Shown: piece after piece, positions 1 to 6,530 of the stretch | Layout of the letters: each line of letters opens with the position of its first letter | How positions within the stretch are numbered: the stretch's first letter is position 1 | NCBI GenBank assembly: GCA_902775075.1 | Contig: CACYKX010000096.1 | Span: 1-13,458, forward strand | DNA: 13,458 bases | Direction of reading: 5' to 3' | From: an uncultured Prevotellaceae bacterium | GTDB taxonomy: Bacteria > Bacteroidota > Bacteroidia > Bacteroidales > Bacteroidaceae | The notes under the pieces: model-generated | The model's input: only the letters and a program-made list of their open reading frames with translations | Databases searched by the model: none | Told to the model about the DNA's origin: nothing | Translations under genes and position numbers: made by a program

Positions 1-5
1 TCTAT

Positions 6-446
6 ATGGAGGTGTATTCGCTCGACTATGATAAACGGGCGTTCCTGGAATTCAACAAGAATAGTGCTCGCGAATTTGTGAGAATCCTCAAGGAGGAGGT
101 TCGCAAATATGCTGCATGGCAGCAGGAAGGGGCAAAGAATAAATTCGAAAATAATAATTTCTATATCAACCCGGAACGTTTCTCTGTAAATGTGTATTTT
201 GCTAAACATGATTCTATCCTCGATGATAAAATGTTTGGTAAGGCTGATAACCAGGAGTATTATATTGAATTCTATTATAATAGAAACCGGGAACAGGCTC
301 GAATGTTTCTGAGAAGTGGTAAGATTAATGACTTACGACTGGGAACTGATTTTCAACTTACGGGATGGAGCGTCATCTTCCTCGAACCTAACCTGGAGGT
401 GCAACAAATCATCGAATTACTCGAAAAGGCTATCAAGATGATATAA
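6..446 (+). CDS. Unrecognised protein, possibly 5'-truncated by the window edge
   Basis: I do not recognise this 146-residue protein and assign no function. The reading frame is still open at the left edge (the codon before this ATG is TAT), so the ATG at 6 may be internal and the gene may begin outside the window. The product is hydrophilic, with no signal peptide or membrane segment, and so is probably cytoplasmic. It is rich in aromatic and charged residues and Asn. The middle, about residues 48-100, alternates in a way that suggests beta strands (for example the stretch around YYIEFYYNRNREQARMF). The last 20 residues look like an amphipathic helix ending in KMI. It stops at TAA 444-446. 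No intrinsic terminator follows directly; the next structured element is the palindrome array at 468. The coding character is convincing, the start is not. Confidence 0.7.
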   Translation: MEVYSLDYDKRAFLEFNKNSAREFVRILKEEVRKYAAWQQEGAKNKFENNNFYINPERFSVNVYFAKHDSILDDKMFGKADNQEYYIEFYYNRNREQARMFLRSGKINDLRLGTDFQLTGWSVIFLEPNLEVQQIIELLEKAIKMI

Positions 447-467
447 AAGTCACTTTAATGCTCTTTT

Positions 468-577
468 TTAACGCTGTTAACTGCGTTGGTTTACGAAGTT
501 AACTGCATACGCTTACGTTGTTAACTGTGTAAGGCTACGAAGTTAACTTCGTAGGCCGATGAAGTTAACTTCGTAAT
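468..577. repeat. Five-unit, 22-bp tandem array of GTTAAC-centred palindromes
   Basis: GTTAAC occurs at 476, 498, 520, 542 and 564, exactly 22 bp apart each time. Each is the centre of a dyad. Unit 4 is a perfect 20-bp palindrome (535-554, CTACGAAGTTAACTTCGTAG). Unit 5 has a perfect 12-bp core (561-572) and is mostly symmetric beyond it. Unit 1 has 5-bp arms aacgc/gcgtt (470-474 and 483-487), unit 3 has outer arms cttac/gtaag (512-516 and 529-533), and unit 2 keeps only the left half-site ACGAAGTTAAC. The inferred core is TACGAAGTTAACTTCGTA. A degenerate sixth unit (TTTAAT at 454-459) may sit in register on the left. The array lies just after the stop of the first gene. Function is unknown; possibilities are a binding array for a dimeric protein, a chain of RNA hairpins, or a non-coding repeat family. 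Confidence 0.9.
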
Positions 578-585
578 TTATGATG

Positions 586-615
586 CCTAAATCCCCCATA
601 GAATGGGGATTTAGG
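586..615. other. Hairpin with 11-bp stem, no T-run
   Basis: CCTAAATCCCC (586-596) is the exact reverse complement of GGGGATTTAGG (605-615), leaving an 8-base loop. An alternative fold bulges one C and closes AT/AT inside, giving a 3-base loop. No T-run follows on the + strand (the next bases are GATGAATGG), and the - strand side shows no T-run either. It is therefore not a normal intrinsic terminator, though it could protect the 3' end of the upstream transcript or belong with the adjacent palindrome array. Function is not determined. Confidence 0.7.
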
Positions 616-675
616 GATGAATGGTAACATCTTGTGACGAATGGTAAATGCAGACAAACTTGGTATTTCGTCACA
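616..675. repeat. Direct repeat plus overlapping inverted repeat
   Basis: GATGAATGGTAA (616-627) and GACGAATGGTAA (636-647) differ at one base and start 20 bp apart. The second copy overlaps the left arm of an inverted repeat, TGTGACGAA (633-641) with TTCGTCACA (667-675), which is 9 bp perfect with a 25-base spacer. These lie immediately upstream of the promoter at 700-731 and could be regulator half-sites; that role is inference only. Confidence 0.5.
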
Positions 676-699
676 TAATATGGTTGTCTATCCCAACAA

Positions 700-731
700 T
701 TTGGAAGGGATTATTTTTGCTCATACCTTTG
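700..731 (+). promoter_or_regulatory. Bacteroidota-type promoter for the receptor leader or a small RNA
   Basis: TTTG (700-703), 20 bases, then TACCTTTG (724-731) matches the Bacteroidota housekeeping promoter (-33 TTTG, -7 TAnnTTTG, about 19-21 bases apart). Both elements and the spacing are the same as in the two tRNA promoters of this window. Transcription should begin near 736-739 and read rightward toward the receptor start at 985, leaving a leader of about 245 nt. I see no other TAnnTTTG on either strand between 447 and 984. Confidence 0.7.
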
Positions 732-736
732 TCATC

Positions 737-984
737 GAAGTTTCAAGGGAACGCATTCTCTCAAAGATGCAAACTTTGGTAATCTTCGATACACTTCTCT
801 GCAAGTGTCACGAAATAGGAATTCTCTTTGCTTATAGGTTTTAACATAAAGAAACTCTAAAATTCGTATTAACTATTAGGTTTAAAATGTGTATATCTCT
901 ACACACGGCAACATCTGTCGGTAGACACGTGTTGCTTTTCTAAGAAAATTAAATTTTAACATATACAAATAGGTGAACTAAGGT
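737..984 (+). promoter_or_regulatory. Long structured 5' leader (or small RNA plus leader) before the receptor gene
   Basis: Downstream of the promoter this stretch carries several possible stems. They are ATCGAAG/CTTCGAT (734-740 with 784-790) enclosing CAAAG/CTTTG (762-766 with 774-778), ACACTT/AAGTGT (791-796 with 803-808), TGTGTA/TACACA (888-893 with 900-905), and a terminator-like hairpin at 908-935 followed by TTTTC. I recognise no known riboswitch class (no TPP, cobalamin or SAM core) and no SRP, tmRNA or RNase P signature. Two readings fit: an attenuated leader controlling the receptor, or a stand-alone RNA of about 200 nt ending near 940. The 1-bp-precise limits are guesses. Confidence 0.4.
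888..940 (+). terminator. Tandem hairpins with T-run: terminator or attenuator
   Basis: The first hairpin is TGTGTA/TACACA with a 6-base loop (888-905). Two bases later comes GCAACA (908-913) pairing with TGTTGC (930-935), and inside that TGTC (916-919) with GACA (924-927) around a GGTA tetraloop. One T.G wobble and one C-C mismatch separate the two stems. The hairpin is followed directly by TTTTC (936-940). Its place, 45 bases before the receptor ATG, suggests either termination of an upstream short transcript or a conditional attenuator. The T-run is short, so efficiency may be partial. Confidence 0.45.
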
Positions 985-3280
985 ATGAAAAGAATTTTTT
1001 GTTTTGTAGCAGCAACAGTTTCTTTGTTGCTACTCAACTTTACACCAGCAGAAGCTCAGACCACACAGACGATACGTGGACAGGTGTGTGACATGGCATC
1101 AGGAAAGCCGATGGTTGGTGTTACCGTCATCGTAGATAACGACTGTAAGACCGGCGATGTCACAGACGTGAATGGTAATTTCATGATCCATCAGGTTCTT
1201 GTGGGCCGTCATTCTGTAAAGGCCAGCTATATTGGTTATGAACCTTTGATCCTGAAGGAGCAGTTGCTGTCTTCGGGAAAGGAGTTGGTACTCAACCTGA
1301 AACTGACAGAGAGTACTTCTGAAATCGGAGAGGTTGTAGTAAAACCAAACGTCAACAAGCAAATGCCGTTGAACCAAATGGCTCAGGTGGGAGCACGTAT
1401 GTTCAGCGTGGAGGAAGCCAACCGCTATGCGGGAGGATTGGCTGATCCTGCACGTACTGCAGCCATGTTCGCTGGTGTTGCATCTGGTGCGAGCAACGGT
1501 ATCAGTATCCATGGTAACTCTCCACAGATGCTACAATGGAGGATAGAGGGTGTCGAGGTGAACAACCCGAATCACTTCGCTGAGATAACGGGAGCTGGCG
1601 GTGGTATCTTCACATCGCTCAATGGTACGGTATTGGCCAACAGTGACTTCCTTACAGGGGCGTTGCCAGCGGAATTTGGAAATGCGCTCTCCGGTGCTTT
1701 CGACATGAAGATGCGTGTGGGTAACAACATGAAGTTTGAACATGCGATACAGGTGGGCACCATGGGTATAGACTTTGCTTCGGAAGGTCCTTTAGGAAAG
1801 GGTAACAACGGGAGTCATCGGGCTTCATACCTCGTGAACTATCGTTATAGTTTCCTCTCCATCGCTCAGAAATTACACGCTGTGAACATGGAGAAACAGA
1901 AGCTGGATTATCAGGATTTGAGTTTCAAACTCAACTTCCCTACAGCCAAGGCTGGTACTTTCTCTGTTTGGTTCAGTGGTTTGATAGATCATTTTCTTAA
2001 TGATGTGGCTGATGTATCCGACTGGGAGACGCTTTGGGATTCTAACAGTTCATGGTCGCGCCAGCACAGTTGGGCCGGTGGACTGAAGCATACTTTCCGC
2101 TTTAGATCGGGTGGTACGCTAACTTCTAACATTGCTTGCACTGGGTAATATGAACAGTCGTGACAACTCTTGGAATGTCATCATTGATGTACAACATCAG
2201 CATAAGTTCTCGGCACGGTATACGATGCAGAATGGTTTCAACCATCAGCATATTGCCTTCAACACTTGGATGGACCATATTCAATATGTCGGTGGACCGC
2301 TGTACAGAATCTATCAGTCGGATGGTAATACTGGTCTGACGCGTGCCTACACGAATCACAAGTTGGCTTTAAGCGACCGTCTATCGGCTGTGGCTGGTGT
2401 AAACGTGATGTGGTTCAACTTGAACAATCAATGGATCGTGGAACCTCGTGTGAGTATGCAATACAAAACTTCGGCTACAAGTACGCTGTCGATGGCTTAT
2501 TCCATGAACAGTCGTAAGGAGAATACGAATACTTATTTTGTAACGGGTTCTGACAATAAGGAGCTTGGACTTACACGCTCGCACTATATCTCGGCTTCAT
2601 TTGCGCAAAGATTGGGTGATAATGCGATTCTCAAGATTGAACCTTACTGGCAGTATCTCTTTGATGTTCCGGTAGAAAAGGGAAGTACTTATTCTATCAT
2701 CAATCATAAACTTTTTTATCAGGATCGCCAGCTTGTGAATGATGGTGCGGGACGCAACTATGGTGTCGATCTCACCTTGGAGCGTTATCTCAAGGATGGA
2801 CGCTATGGGATGTTCACGGTGACTATCTTCAGTTCGAAATATCGTGATGCGCAGAGGGTTTGGCATCATACGCGGCAAGACCGTGGATATATCGCCAACA
2901 TCTTAGGTGGTAAGGAATGGATGGTAGGAAGCGCCAAGAAGAATGTCTTCGGTGTTAACACCCGTCTGACCTTGATGGGTGGTGACCGATATACGCCACT
3001 AGAGGATGGTATGACTTATGAGGATGTGATGAAGCTTTCTGACAAGACAATACCGGAATATACGGATAATCCTTTCAGCAAGCGACTGAGCATGAACGTT
3101 GGTTATGCTTTCTCCATAAAATATACTATCAATGGTAAACATGGGGCTCAGCATTTCATCATAGATTATCTCAGTCTGCGTGCTTTCAACGGTCAGACTT
3201 TTGATATCCATACGCATAATCTGAAGAATATGTATACTACTCTCACATTTCCGAACATAGCTTATCGCATCGAATTCTAA
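985..3280 (+). pseudogene. TonB-dependent-receptor-like outer membrane protein, split by a +1 frameshift
   Basis: Residues 1-24 form a signal peptide (MKRIFCF, hydrophobic core, AEA before QTT). About 28-110 is a carboxypeptidase-regulatory-like beta-sandwich (TIRGQVCDMASGKPMVGV, DVNGNFMI, YIGYEP). About 125-245 resembles a TonB plug (SIHGNSPQMLQWRIEGVEVNNPNHF, GALPAEFGNALSGAFDM), and the remainder is a beta-barrel ending in Phe (IEF), as expected of outer-membrane proteins. The first frame reads to SNIACTG and stops at TAA 2146-2148. The barrel continues one frame over with LGNMNSRDN to TAA 3278-3280. That frame has a TAA at 2120-2122, so the shift lies between 2123 and 2145; removing one base near 2137 would join the frames into about 764 residues. 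There is no homopolymer there, so this is either a real lesion or an assembly error. The transported substrate cannot be told; no SusD partner is adjacent. Translation could restart at ATG 2150, but half a barrel is unlikely to work. Confidence 0.85.
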
Positions 3281-3295
3281 CGATTGCCTTTGCTG

Positions 3296-3964
3296 TTATA
3301 GGTTCAGTAGCATACCGATATTGTATATTCCCTGTTTACCGTAACCTAATTCGAGGAATCCGCGCATGCGCTCTCCACCAACTTCTATTCCGACCGGTGA
3401 GAACTGATAGGCTACTTTGCAATTGTTCTCATGGGTCTCGGGATAGGAGTTGCCTCTTGATATTGCATCCAACTTATAATGTTGAATACCTAAGGCTGCC
3501 TTTGTGTATAACCGGAAGTGGTTTTTGGCTATCCATGAATATTTCACTGAGGGCATCAAGTACTGGGATTTGGTATGGATGCTGATATCTGAGAATGGAA
3601 ATAAACTATATAGTATTCCTCCAAAGACATAAGAGATGGCATCGCCATCTTTTGCCCTTTCACTCCACTTCACTCGGGCTTCGGCTTCAGACTCTGCTAT
3701 ACCGAGGTTGGCTCCTATCGCCCAATGTTTGTTAAGATGATAGAAGTACTCTAAGGTACCTGCCGCCTGGATACCACTGATACCAAATGGTGATGATCCT
3801 TCCAGATTAAATTTTTCTATATATTGCTCACATCGGTCCTTGACATGTGAGTCTACTCCCATTCCAAAGGTGGCACGAATTTCATGCTTGTTTGTCTGAC
3901 CATAAGCGGGAATAGCGAGAAGTATGGATAAGGAGGTGGCTACTTTCAAAAAACTTGTTTTCAT
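3296..3964 (-). CDS. Small outer-membrane beta-barrel protein
   Basis: A 222-residue protein with a clear signal peptide (MKTSFLKVATSLSILLAIPAYG, likely cut before QTNK). The mature part alternates polar and hydrophobic residues with many aromatic residues, as in outer-membrane beta-barrels: TLEYFYHLNKHWAIGANLGIA, a central strand set, and RGFLELGYGKQGIYNIGMLLNL at the end. It resembles the generic outer-membrane beta-barrel families of Bacteroidota; no substrate or enzymatic role can be read from it. It faces the receptor gene tail to tail with only 15 bases between the stops and no evident terminator, so the two transcripts probably overlap. A likely -7 element lies 65 bases upstream. The start choice is supported by the signal peptide. 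Confidence 0.75.
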   Translation of the reverse strand: MKTSFLKVATSLSILLAIPAYGQTNKHEIRATFGMGVDSHVKDRCEQYIEKFNLEGSSPFGISGIQAAGTLEYFYHLNKHWAIGANLGIAESEAEARVKWSERAKDGDAISYVFGGILYSLFPFSDISIHTKSQYLMPSVKYSWIAKNHFRLYTKAALGIQHYKLDAISRGNSYPETHENNCKVAYQFSPVGIEVGGERMRGFLELGYGKQGIYNIGMLLNL

Positions 3965-4028
3965 GTTATAATTTATTGTGGTTTAATCTTCATATCGTGG
4001 AAAACGATGTATGTTCTTTTAGCAAATA

Positions 4029-4036
4029 CAAAGTTA
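4029..4036 (-). promoter_or_regulatory. Probable -7 element for the beta-barrel gene
   Basis: On the - strand TAACTTTG fits the Bacteroidota -7 consensus TAnnTTTG. No TTTG is present at the expected 19-21 base distance, so this rests on the -7 element alone. The predicted 5' UTR of about 60 bases contains a short hairpin (ATCGT 3994-3998 with ACGAT 4004-4008). Confidence 0.4.
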
Positions 4037-4135
4037 TTACTTTCTTGACAGAGATACTACCGCCTGGACGATTGTTTATTTTTTTTAACAATAGCGCTTT
4101 TATTTCTTAAAATATATTATTCAACTGAGTTCTTA

Positions 4136-4172
4136 GCATAAAAAAGTGGATTCTAACAGTAGAATCCACTTT
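4136..4172 (-). terminator. Intrinsic terminator of trpS
   Basis: A perfect 12-bp stem (4143-4154 with 4161-4172, AAAGTGGATTCT and its complement) has a 6-base loop and, read on the - strand, continues into a run of T. It lies 21 bases past the trpS stop codon and closes that transcription unit before the beta-barrel gene. Confidence 0.85.
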
Positions 4173-4193
4173 CTCGATATGTTTAGTTCTAAT

Positions 4194-5285
4194 TTATTTT
4201 GCTCTGAACTTTTCTGCTTGTTGCTGAATCAAAGCAGCATCATTGAAATAGTCGATCTGCATAGCCTTGCGAACTTCGTCCATAGTCTGTGCAGCGGTCT
4301 CACGAGCTTCGATGCTACCCTTCTTCAGGATATTATAGATTTCAGGGATATCCTGCTCATACTCATGACGGCGCTCACGGATAGGATCAAGCATGCGGTT
4401 GATGACATTGTTAAGCATCTTCTTACACTTCATATCACCAATGCCACCGGCTGTATAGGCAGCCTTCAGTTCATCAAGATTCTTGAATTCAGGCCAGAAG
4501 TCGGCAAAATCCTGATCGGTAGAGAAGGCGTCGAGATATGTAAATACGGCATTACCCTCTACATGGCCTGGGTCGCTGACATTCAGATGGGTTGGGTCGG
4601 TATACATGCCACGAATCTTCTGCCATACGGTATCCTTGTCATCGCTAAGGTAGATGCAGTTGCCAAGACTCTTACTCATCTTTTCCTTTCCGTCTGTACC
4701 AGGGAGACGACGTGCTGTAGCGTTCTCCGGCAACATGATCTTAGGCTCTACCAATACTGGTGCATAGGTTTCGTTGAAACGGCGAACAAGTTCGCGACAA
4801 AGCTCTATCATAGGGTTCTGGTCCTCACCGGCAGGAATCGTCGTTGCCTTGAATGCTGCGATATCAGCGGCCTGAGATACTGGATAGCAGAAGAAACCCA
4901 GTGGGATGGAATCGCCTTCGAAACCACGCATCTTTACTTCTGTCTTGACGGTAGGGTTACGCTGTACTCGACTCACGCTGACGATGTTCATCAGATAGGT
5001 GGTAAGTTCGGCAAGTTCCGGAATCTGACTCTGGATATAGAGCGTACACTTGGTAGGATCAAGTCCTGCTGACAGGTAATCGAGAGCTACCTCTATGATA
5101 TTCTGGCGTATCTTCTCTGGATTATCTGCATTATCGGTAAGGGCTTGCACATCAGCCATGAATACGAACATGCGATCGTAATCACCCGCGTTCTGGAGTT
5201 CTACGCGGCGGCGAAGACTTCCTACATAATGACCTAAGTGAAGTTTACCAGTTGGACGGTCGCCCGTCAAAATTATCTTTCCCAT
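4194..5285 (-). CDS. trpS: Tryptophanyl-tRNA synthetase
   Basis: This class I aminoacyl-tRNA synthetase charges tRNA-Trp with tryptophan using ATP, in the cytoplasm. The 363-residue product has the class I HIGH motif as HLGH (residues 16-19, in TGKLHLGHYVGSL) and the KMSKS loop (202-206, in GKEKMSKSLGN). The stretch GEDQNPMIELCREL (153-166) corresponds to the conserved segment after the active-site pocket, and YTDPTHLNVSDPG follows in the anticodon-binding half. I place the start at 5285 (MGKIILTGDRPTG) and not at the in-frame ATG 48 bases further up, because the extra residues (MPYLCNSRRKRKNKTI) are unlike the family and would overlap the -7 element at 5320-5327. It is a single-gene unit with its own promoter and terminator. 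Confidence 0.97.
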   Translation of the reverse strand: MGKIILTGDRPTGKLHLGHYVGSLRRRVELQNAGDYDRMFVFMADVQALTDNADNPEKIRQNIIEVALDYLSAGLDPTKCTLYIQSQIPELAELTTYLMNIVSVSRVQRNPTVKTEVKMRGFEGDSIPLGFFCYPVSQAADIAAFKATTIPAGEDQNPMIELCRELVRRFNETYAPVLVEPKIMLPENATARRLPGTDGKEKMSKSLGNCIYLSDDKDTVWQKIRGMYTDPTHLNVSDPGHVEGNAVFTYLDAFSTDQDFADFWPEFKNLDELKAAYTAGGIGDMKCKKMLNNVINRMLDPIRERRHEYEQDIPEIYNILKKGSIEARETAAQTMDEVRKAMQIDYFNDAALIQQQAEKFRAK

Positions 5286-5319
5286 TATTGTTTTATTTTT
5301 CCTTTTTCTTCTTGAATTG

Positions 5320-5350
5320 CAAAGATACGGCAATTTGACCGGAATACAAA
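5320..5350 (-). promoter_or_regulatory. trpS promoter
   Basis: On the - strand TTTG (5347-5350), 19 bases, then TATCTTTG (5320-5327) matches both elements and spacing of the Bacteroidota promoter. Transcription would begin near 5313, giving a short leader of roughly 30 bases that is A-rich just before the ATG. Confidence 0.8.
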
Positions 5351-5409
5351 ATAAATAGAAGTTTTTTTAAAATTATGGTATTTCTAATGGTATTTGTTAC
5401 ATTTTTATA

Positions 5410-5417
5410 TACCTTTG
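5410..5417 (+). promoter_or_regulatory. -7 element for the phytase-like gene
   Basis: TACCTTTG matches TAnnTTTG and lies 25 bases before the ATG at 5443. The nearest TTTG (5393-5396) is only 13 bases upstream, which is too close for a standard -33 box, so the upstream element is weak or absent. The site is divergent from the trpS promoter about 60 bases away. Confidence 0.6.
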
Positions 5418-5442
5418 TAGCCAAATTAGAATTCAATAGGTT

Positions 5443-6486
5443 ATGTTTAAAAGATTAGCATTTTTAGGATTAACATTATTACCTCTCACGACTTTTGCAC
5501 AAAACAAGGAGATTGAACTTAATGTACAATTGCCTCAAATCATTGTTTATGCCAACAAGTCGAACAAACTGGACACGATCGTATGGAATGGTACAATACA
5601 GGATGCGGATATCTCTAAGTCGGTAAAGGTGAACAAACAGAAATATTTTCCGAGTATTCCACCGGGAAATTATAGTGGTATCACGCATATCAAGGGAAGT
5701 AGGTATGCGCTGATCACTGATAAATTTCCTAGTGCCGGATATTATATCTTTGATATCACCTTTGATAAGGAGGGGCAGATCGTAAATGTCAAAAACATGG
5801 GATTCACCAAGACGGGTGACACGAATATGGACGAGGAGGCTATCGCTTTCAATCCGTTCAATAAGCATCTGTATATCGGCAACGAGGAGAATTCGACAAT
5901 TCAGGAAGTTGAGGATGACAAGGTGTTGAAGACTGTAACAATTGAGGATTTCAAGAAGTATGGTGTGCATAACCGTATCATCGAGAGTTTGTGCTTTGAT
6001 GCGAACAAGAGGCATTTCTACACCATCAATGAGAGTACACTGAAGGGGGACCAAAAATATCTGTTGAGACTGAAGGAACTAGATGAGGACTTGAAGGAGG
6101 TGAAGGAATACAGTTATCGTATGGATACGCCTGAAATCGAGGATAATAAACCGGTAAACGAGCATGCTTATGGGGTGTCGGAATTGTTGGCTCTTGGTGA
6201 TGGTACCTTACTGGTACTGGAAAGGGAGTTTTACGTAACTGACCTTAAGGTGGGCAGTTGGGTACAAAATAAGATTTATCGTATATTGCCCGGACATCGC
6301 AGAAAGCAATTCGTAGCAAAATGGAAAACGCGAATTAATTTCACGTCATATAATTTGGCAAACTATGAAGGTATGTGTCTCGGTCCGAAACTTAAGAATG
6401 GAAGACAGGTGGTTATCTTATGTGCGGACAGTCAAGACCAATATAAAGGAATATTAAAAGACTGGTTTAGAACCATCATCTTATAA
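5443..6486 (+). CDS. Exported phytase-like esterase-family protein
   Basis: This 347-residue protein begins with a signal peptide (MFKRLAFLGLTLLPLTTFA, then QNK), so it is exported to the periplasm or outer envelope. The rest matches what I know of the 'esterase-like activity of phytase' family (PF13449 type), a beta-propeller-like fold. The landmarks, in order, are YSGITHIKGSRYALITDK, the YYIFDITFDKEGQI strand pair, DEEAIAFNPFNKHLYIGNEE, IIESLCFD, HAYGVSELLALGDGTLLVLERE, and YEGMCLGPKLKNGRQVVILCADSQ near the end. The many acidic residues at blade tops (DEEAI, NEE, LERE) would suit metal binding. The physiological substrate is unknown, and phytate hydrolysis should not be assumed. It stands alone as one gene, divergent from trpS and convergent with asnS. 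Confidence 0.8.
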   Translation: MFKRLAFLGLTLLPLTTFAQNKEIELNVQLPQIIVYANKSNKLDTIVWNGTIQDADISKSVKVNKQKYFPSIPPGNYSGITHIKGSRYALITDKFPSAGYYIFDITFDKEGQIVNVKNMGFTKTGDTNMDEEAIAFNPFNKHLYIGNEENSTIQEVEDDKVLKTVTIEDFKKYGVHNRIIESLCFDANKRHFYTINESTLKGDQKYLLRLKELDEDLKEVKEYSYRMDTPEIEDNKPVNEHAYGVSELLALGDGTLLVLEREFYVTDLKVGSWVQNKIYRILPGHRRKQFVAKWKTRINFTSYNLANYEGMCLGPKLKNGRQVVILCADSQDQYKGILKDWFRTIIL

Positions 6487-6488
6487 CG

Positions 6489-6523
6489 AAAAAACCTTTC
6501 CCCGAAAAGAGGAAAGGTTTTTT
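6489..6523. terminator. Bidirectional terminator between the phytase-like gene and asnS
   Basis: A perfect 13-bp stem (AAAAAACCTTTCC 6489-6501 with GGAAAGGTTTTTT 6511-6523) has a 9-base loop and T-runs in both directions. It starts 2 bases after the TAA of the + strand gene and lies 7 bases past the asnS stop, so it can end both convergent transcripts. Confidence 0.92.
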
Positions 6524-6530
6524 GTTATGT

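Noticed and set aside
468..577. CRISPR array
   Set aside because: The 22-bp units are contiguous with no spacers, no leader and no cas genes, and the units are self-palindromic.
641..844. 67-codon open frame in the gene-free region, +
   Set aside because: It has no convincing ribosome-binding site, contains the full promoter at 700-731 inside its body, and gives a protein with no recognisable features. The region is better read as promoter and leader.
2123..2145. Programmed ribosomal frameshift in the receptor gene
   Set aside because: No slippery heptamer, no internal Shine-Dalgarno at the right distance and no obvious downstream stem are visible. A lesion or an assembly error is simpler.
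2951..2962. GGTGTTAACACC palindrome as another unit of the 22-bp array
   Set aside because: It lies in the receptor coding sequence, is isolated, and shares only GTTAAC with the array; probably chance.
4146..5072. 308-codon open frame on the + strand opposite trpS
   Set aside because: It is an antisense shadow of trpS, which has HLGH and KMSKS motifs; it starts inside the trpS terminator hairpin and has no family features.
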